Origin: Pocillopora verrucosa | Taxonomy: Eukaryota; Cnidaria; Anthozoa; Scleractinia; Pocilloporidae | Assembly: GCF_036669915.1 (NCBI RefSeq) | Contig: NC_089321.1 | Span: 14,612,292-14,676,291, forward strand | Reading direction: 5' to 3' | Length of the DNA: 64,000 nt | Shown here: positions 59,740 through 64,000 of the stretch, one piece after another | How the letters are laid out: each line of letters starts with the position of its first letter | Numbering within the stretch: position 1 is the first letter of the stretch | Made by a program: the position numbers and the translations under genes | Notes under the pieces: model-generated | Databases searched by the model: none | The model's input: the letters and a program-made list of their open reading frames with translations, nothing else | What the model was told of the DNA's origin: nothing

Positions 59740-61930
59740 GGTCCTCTCTAAAGACGATAAATTTCCAGATTTCTCGTCTCTTTTGAGGGGGTTTGACTCC
59801 TTGTTTAATCATTGCGAGGACATCTTATTTTTTCTACAAGGCACAGAAGGGCATTTTCTTGCGACTTTTTATTGTTCAGAAAGGCGTGTTTCATCCAACA
59901 GAAAAGGTTTTTTCGCTTTGAAATGACCGAAAACTGCGAAAAATGCTCTTTCTCACAATTGTCTGCATGCGCAATTTCCAGGTGAAACAAAACTATGAGT
60001 TCACAGCGTTGGAGAAATAAAAGAATGATGTAATTCCCTCACGAGTAATGAATAGCATGGAAAAGCTAGTAACACAAGGTGATACTGAAAGTGGCGTAAA
60101 TTTTAACGGTCGACATCCACTGAAATCATTCATGTATCAAAACTTCTTTATTCGTCCTTAATTTTTCAGCGGTTAATTTTCTTATCAAACTAAAGAGATG
60201 AAATTATAAAAGAATACGACGCAATTAGCTATGTGATTTTTTATTCTTTTCCATTAGGAAATTGTTTGTTAAAAAAAGTCTGCACAAATTTTTTGCTTGC
60301 GTTTGCTGTTTTTTCAGTTCTTAGTTTCGATCAAAATTGTCCACTGTGTAGTTAGAAAAAAGAGAAAAATATGCAATAAATAAATCAAATTCTTTCGGCT
60401 TATATCTATTAAAACATTTTTTCGGAATTTGCATTTATGTGGCCGGTAACCCACATACAAGTTTGAGTGAGCGCAACAAAACTCTGTGAAGAGCAGTTGA
60501 ACTTTGGTGCTGTTAGTTACCAAACAACACTAAGCCCCTCGCAACACTCATATCTCCAGCCATAACACTTTTCGAGTGCTTTTTCTAAGGTGTTACAAAA
60601 CCTTAAGACTGGTTATAGAGTTGTCGAATACCACCCGCTAAAAAAAAGATTAAGAAGAATAATTTAGACCTAACCTGGTTACAGAGAGGTTTGCCTCAAT
60701 TACTGCACCTTGGTAGTTTATTTTCGCCCAGTCCTCCTACTCCAGCGGTTTGCCTACGCCAGTTTTATATTAAATGATATAAATTACACAAATGTCCGGC
60801 ATTGGAAAATAAAGATTTGTATTAGATAATATTGAAAAATTTTATCAAAAATATGTTGAAAGAGAAATAATGGGAAAATGACTAGATGAACGAAGTGTAA
60901 ATCTATTTGTGCGAAATAACGTCTTTTTTGCTCAAATTTGTGTTTTTCTTAGGCTGAAAGATACGCTTTTCTGGCTCTCTGGTCACGAGTAAATCTATTC
61001 TCGTTAAAAGCCCAATTTCCATGTCAGCACTTGTCCTTAAAACACAATAGACAAATCAAGAGAGCTTTTGACGTATGATAAACTATGGTGATTACGAAAT
61101 TTGCACATCGTAGTAGCGAGACTGTAAAGTAAAGAATGAAACCCTGCACTTGCTTGGCAGGTACAAGGTAAAGAGCGGTCCTTTTTAGCCAAGGTTGTAT
61201 TATTCCCACGCTTTACCAAGAATTGAATCGTTTTGAGAAAATTCCCCTTCAACTGCCAAAATGCAAACCATGTCATGACGAGCAAATATTACGTCCACCT
61301 CAAATGACTTCTGATCAATAGGCGAGGGCGGTTTAAATTAATGTATACCAAGTTTTTGTTACCATCTATTGTAAATTCCAGAATGGAGCTTTAGCTAAGC
61401 ACACTGTTTATAAAGGGAAAAGAATATTTTCGCAATTTTCTCTCATTCAGGTACGTTCAGTGGCAAACACTTTTATCAGGTTGTCCTATCATTCTGCGTA
61501 TGCTATCACAGCGAGGTTTACCCCGGCAAGTTGATAAGACTGTCAGGGTACGAAAGAGGCGAGAGTTTCAACTTTCTTTAACTATGCAGGTCTACAGGAC
61601 CAGTTCAACTTCAGTGAGAAAAAAATGTTCTCTTTCTATTGGACCTACGGAGTTTTCATAATCTGGAATTTGTAAACAAAGAGTTGAACATTTATTATTT
61701 GAGATAAAAAGAGCGTTCCTGTGGTTTAATAGTATACTAAAGCGTGCTTCAGTAGATTTAAATGTTAGGATTGGTTTGCAAGTGCGACGCAAAAATATAT
61801 ATTATCGCCCACAGTAAAGAAGTTTGAAGACGAAAAACACCATGGAATAGTTCAACAACAGTTTTTTATTCGGTAAACTGAAGCTTTTACAGGAATTTTC
61901 CATTTCTTTTTTGCACTGAAATTGACATAG
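59740..61930. other. Intergenic between genes C and D
   Basis: No gene recognised. About 61,040-61,290 is the inverted match of 46,835-47,100. The rest holds only short frames without support. Confidence 0.55.
61865..61870 (-). terminator. Poly(A) signal of gene D
   Basis: AATAAA on the minus strand about 60 nt after the gene D stop. Confidence 0.6.
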
Positions 61931-64000
61931 TTATTTTAACATTCTTCTCCTTGCTGTGAACGCTAAACCGAGCACAGTGAGAGCTGTAAAGGCGGCCAGA
62001 GCAGTAAGGATTGGGATGTTCATATCCGCTGAAAAGTCAAAAGAAATTTCACAGTTGTTACTTAAAATTTGACGCACAAAAAACAAAACAAAATAAAACT
62101 TAAGCTAAATTGGAGTTGTCATAAAATAAAAGAAAGAAGGTGATCCCACAAAGTAAAACAAATTATGTCGTTCATTTAAATGTCATCACAGTGATAAAAG
62201 AAAAATTATGACTCTTCATTTTAATCATTTATTGAGCTAAAGGTTCTTAAATTTGTTGTTGTTGTTATTGGTGTGATCAGTCCGAATCTTGAGCTGATAT
62301 CTTGGGCTGGTTGTGAGCTCGAATCGAGCTTTTCTTTCATAAATTTAGATCAAAGTGATCATGAAACTTGCCCCGGATAGTACATATTACCCATTTTACA
62401 AAAAACGAGAAGCAAGAGGATTTAGTTTGATCTTAATTTCCATCTGTAAGAAAGCTTGTACTACTGCCAACCATCAAATCAGTAAAGATAGTGGTGAGCT
62501 TACTCAAATTACCTTCTTTGGCAGGTTTATCATTAGTATTCTTTTCATCTTCTTGTTCATAAGCATTCTGGTAGTCTAGTGTTATTGGTCCTTGTGCCAG
62601 CGAATACTCCTTTTGTTCTCCAAGCTCGCGTCTCACTCGGTCACCCGATTCACATCCTCGGGCACACCTCGAATTAAGGTCAGATGCGTTGCAGATAACC
62701 ACGTGACAGTGTATAAAAACGAAGGGCTGCTTGACGAACTGAAAGGCTTCGAGGCTGAAACGAGATTTGCCTACTGGGGAGGGAAGCTGTTGGACTGTAT
62801 CGTCGACAGCACAGCTGCAAGATGAAAAAAAAAGATAAATTATTAAAGTAACCAGGTGCACGTACCTTGGACCTATTTTCCATTTGTGGGAAATGTCAAT
62901 GTCGATGTTATGTAAAATTGACAAAAGAGTTTCTAGGACAAAAAAAAGAGAGAGATACTGATGTAACAGGCTTACCCATCAGAAATGATATCATGTTTTG
63001 TGGCATCATTCTCGTTAGCAGTGGGCGTGGCAAAACACTTTTTAAGCAAAATTGATAACTTTTTATCTTTGCTGTCGACTCTTCCTTGTACGAACATACT
63101 TTGGCGGAGTTTCAAAGATATAGGAAAATCATCGGATTCGTACGCTGTGGTGAATCTGCAAAAAAAAAGATAAATAAAATCATACATGTAGAAGCTTTTT
63201 TTGCTTAAACTCAATAACTTGTCGATAAATAGACGAATTCTATTTTGCATTTTTATATTTTATAAGGAAAGCTTAAATACAGAAAAAATCCCTTGGGTCA
63301 TTTTTCTTTGTCAATGTGCTGATCGAACAAGAAATACAAGTTGAAGTTTGGTCTTTTTATTGCCATGAACGAATTACGGTATTTAAAGATCTCTAGAACC
63401 TGGTATTAAAATCATCGTTTGCAACGATTTTCAGCATAGAACACAATCTAAGTGTTGCAAATTTTAAGAGCGATTAACGCGTGAACGCCGTACATTCAAT
63501 AATCTGCATATTTCATTAAAAAAAATTGGACAAGAACCAATAGAAGAGGAATGAAAGCAGGTAAATGGAGTTGATAACTGCTCAAATGTTGATAACCTTT
63601 ACTCCGCACACTAAGTGATCTTAGCCACCACCTCAAGAAATAAGCAGATGTTCAAACAAAACTACAGGGTTGCAGTTATTCTCCCGCAGTTAGAGTAGTT
63701 AAATCTCATTGGCTCCTCGTTATTAGTTATTTTAAGGGAGTTAAGAAACTGGTAAGGACCTTTAACATTACCCTTGACTGTGAAATATCTCCAAGACAAC
63801 TGTAAATTTTCCCTTCCCTTTTTCCATGAAGACCAGTTTTCTGTTATTTGGTTTTAATCCAACAGCCGTAGCCAATCTGCTGTTGGAATAATAGCAACTG
63901 AATGGGATCTCAATCTCTCTGACGCGCGTGATGAGATCAGATTTTTTCAGTGGAATCTCCAGGACCTTGTTACTGTACACGATGGCGGCCTTGGTGTGCC
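61931..64000 (-). CDS. ZP gene D: ZP membrane-anchored glycoprotein, 5' part beyond window
   Basis: Visible exons: 63,772 to past 64,000 (ZP part 1, cut by the window edge), 62,976-63,155, 62,513-62,814 and 61,931-62,028. The product is a close paralogue of gene B. The second ZP exon has six differences in 60 residues (LKKC for LENC, ANENDATKHD for [10 protein letters not shown] and so on). The furin-type DRVRR, patch [10 protein letters not shown] and anchor ILTALAAFTALTVLGLAF with ARRR are kept. The intron between ZP exons 1 and 2 is alignable with that of gene B, apart from a ~230 bp stretch at about 63,475-63,705 found only here. Signal peptide and any EGFs would lie to the right of 64,000. 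Confidence 0.88.

Overview
The window looks like nuclear DNA of a cnidarian, most likely a scleractinian (stony) coral. The reasons are short exons in GT/AG-bounded AT-rich introns, EGF/D8C/PAN/ZP extracellular modules, single-exon class A GPCRs, a tRNA-derived SINE and interspersed repeats that I recall from coral intergenic DNA. The species cannot be named from sequence alone. There are no operons, CRISPR arrays, phage or other prokaryotic features. | Region 1 (1-35.4 kb, minus strand) is one very large modular gene that reads right to left and leaves the window at the left edge. It starts with a signal-peptide exon (35,319-35,409) and a PAN/Apple-like exon (34,814-35,062). It continues with at least 54 apparently intact EGF exons and four D8C exons, the cysteine-rich module of uromodulin, GP2 and OIT3. 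All the module exons are phase 1-1, with lengths of 114 or 111 bp (EGF), 381 bp (D8C) and 249 bp (PAN), so any can be gained or lost without shifting the frame. At least 11 further EGF exons are broken by truncation, frameshift, stop or splice-site loss. The array grew by nested duplication: a D8C-EGF-EGF unit doubled, a ~4.9 kb block carrying both was copied (17.2-22.1 and 26.4-31.3 kb), and the EGF block at 3.1-7.8 kb recurs at 8.4-12.3 kb with a partial third copy at 0-1.3 kb. | Region 2 (37.8-45.9 kb) holds two divergent ZP-domain genes, A (minus, 37,870-41,094) and B (plus, 42,148-45,901). Each encodes a signal peptide, EGF domain(s), a ZP domain split over three exons, a furin-type site, an external hydrophobic patch and a C-terminal membrane anchor. 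| Region 3 (47.4-53.1 kb) has two intronless, paralogous rhodopsin-family GPCRs on the plus strand. | Region 4 (55.3-64 kb) has two more ZP genes on the minus strand. Gene C (55,331-59,739) has no EGF exon. Gene D (61,931 to beyond 64,000) is an inverted recent paralogue of gene B, with conserved introns and 3' flank. | Taken together, the window carries the parts of a uromodulin/OIT3-type glycoprotein (EGF, D8C, ZP) distributed over a tight cluster: one giant EGF-D8C scaffold and several ZP monomers that could polymerise after cleavage. Joint function in one extracellular matrix or filament is my inference. Intervening DNA is mostly introns, palindromic MITE-like elements, SINE pieces and other dispersed repeats. 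Exon limits were set by eye from GT/AG sites and frame continuity.
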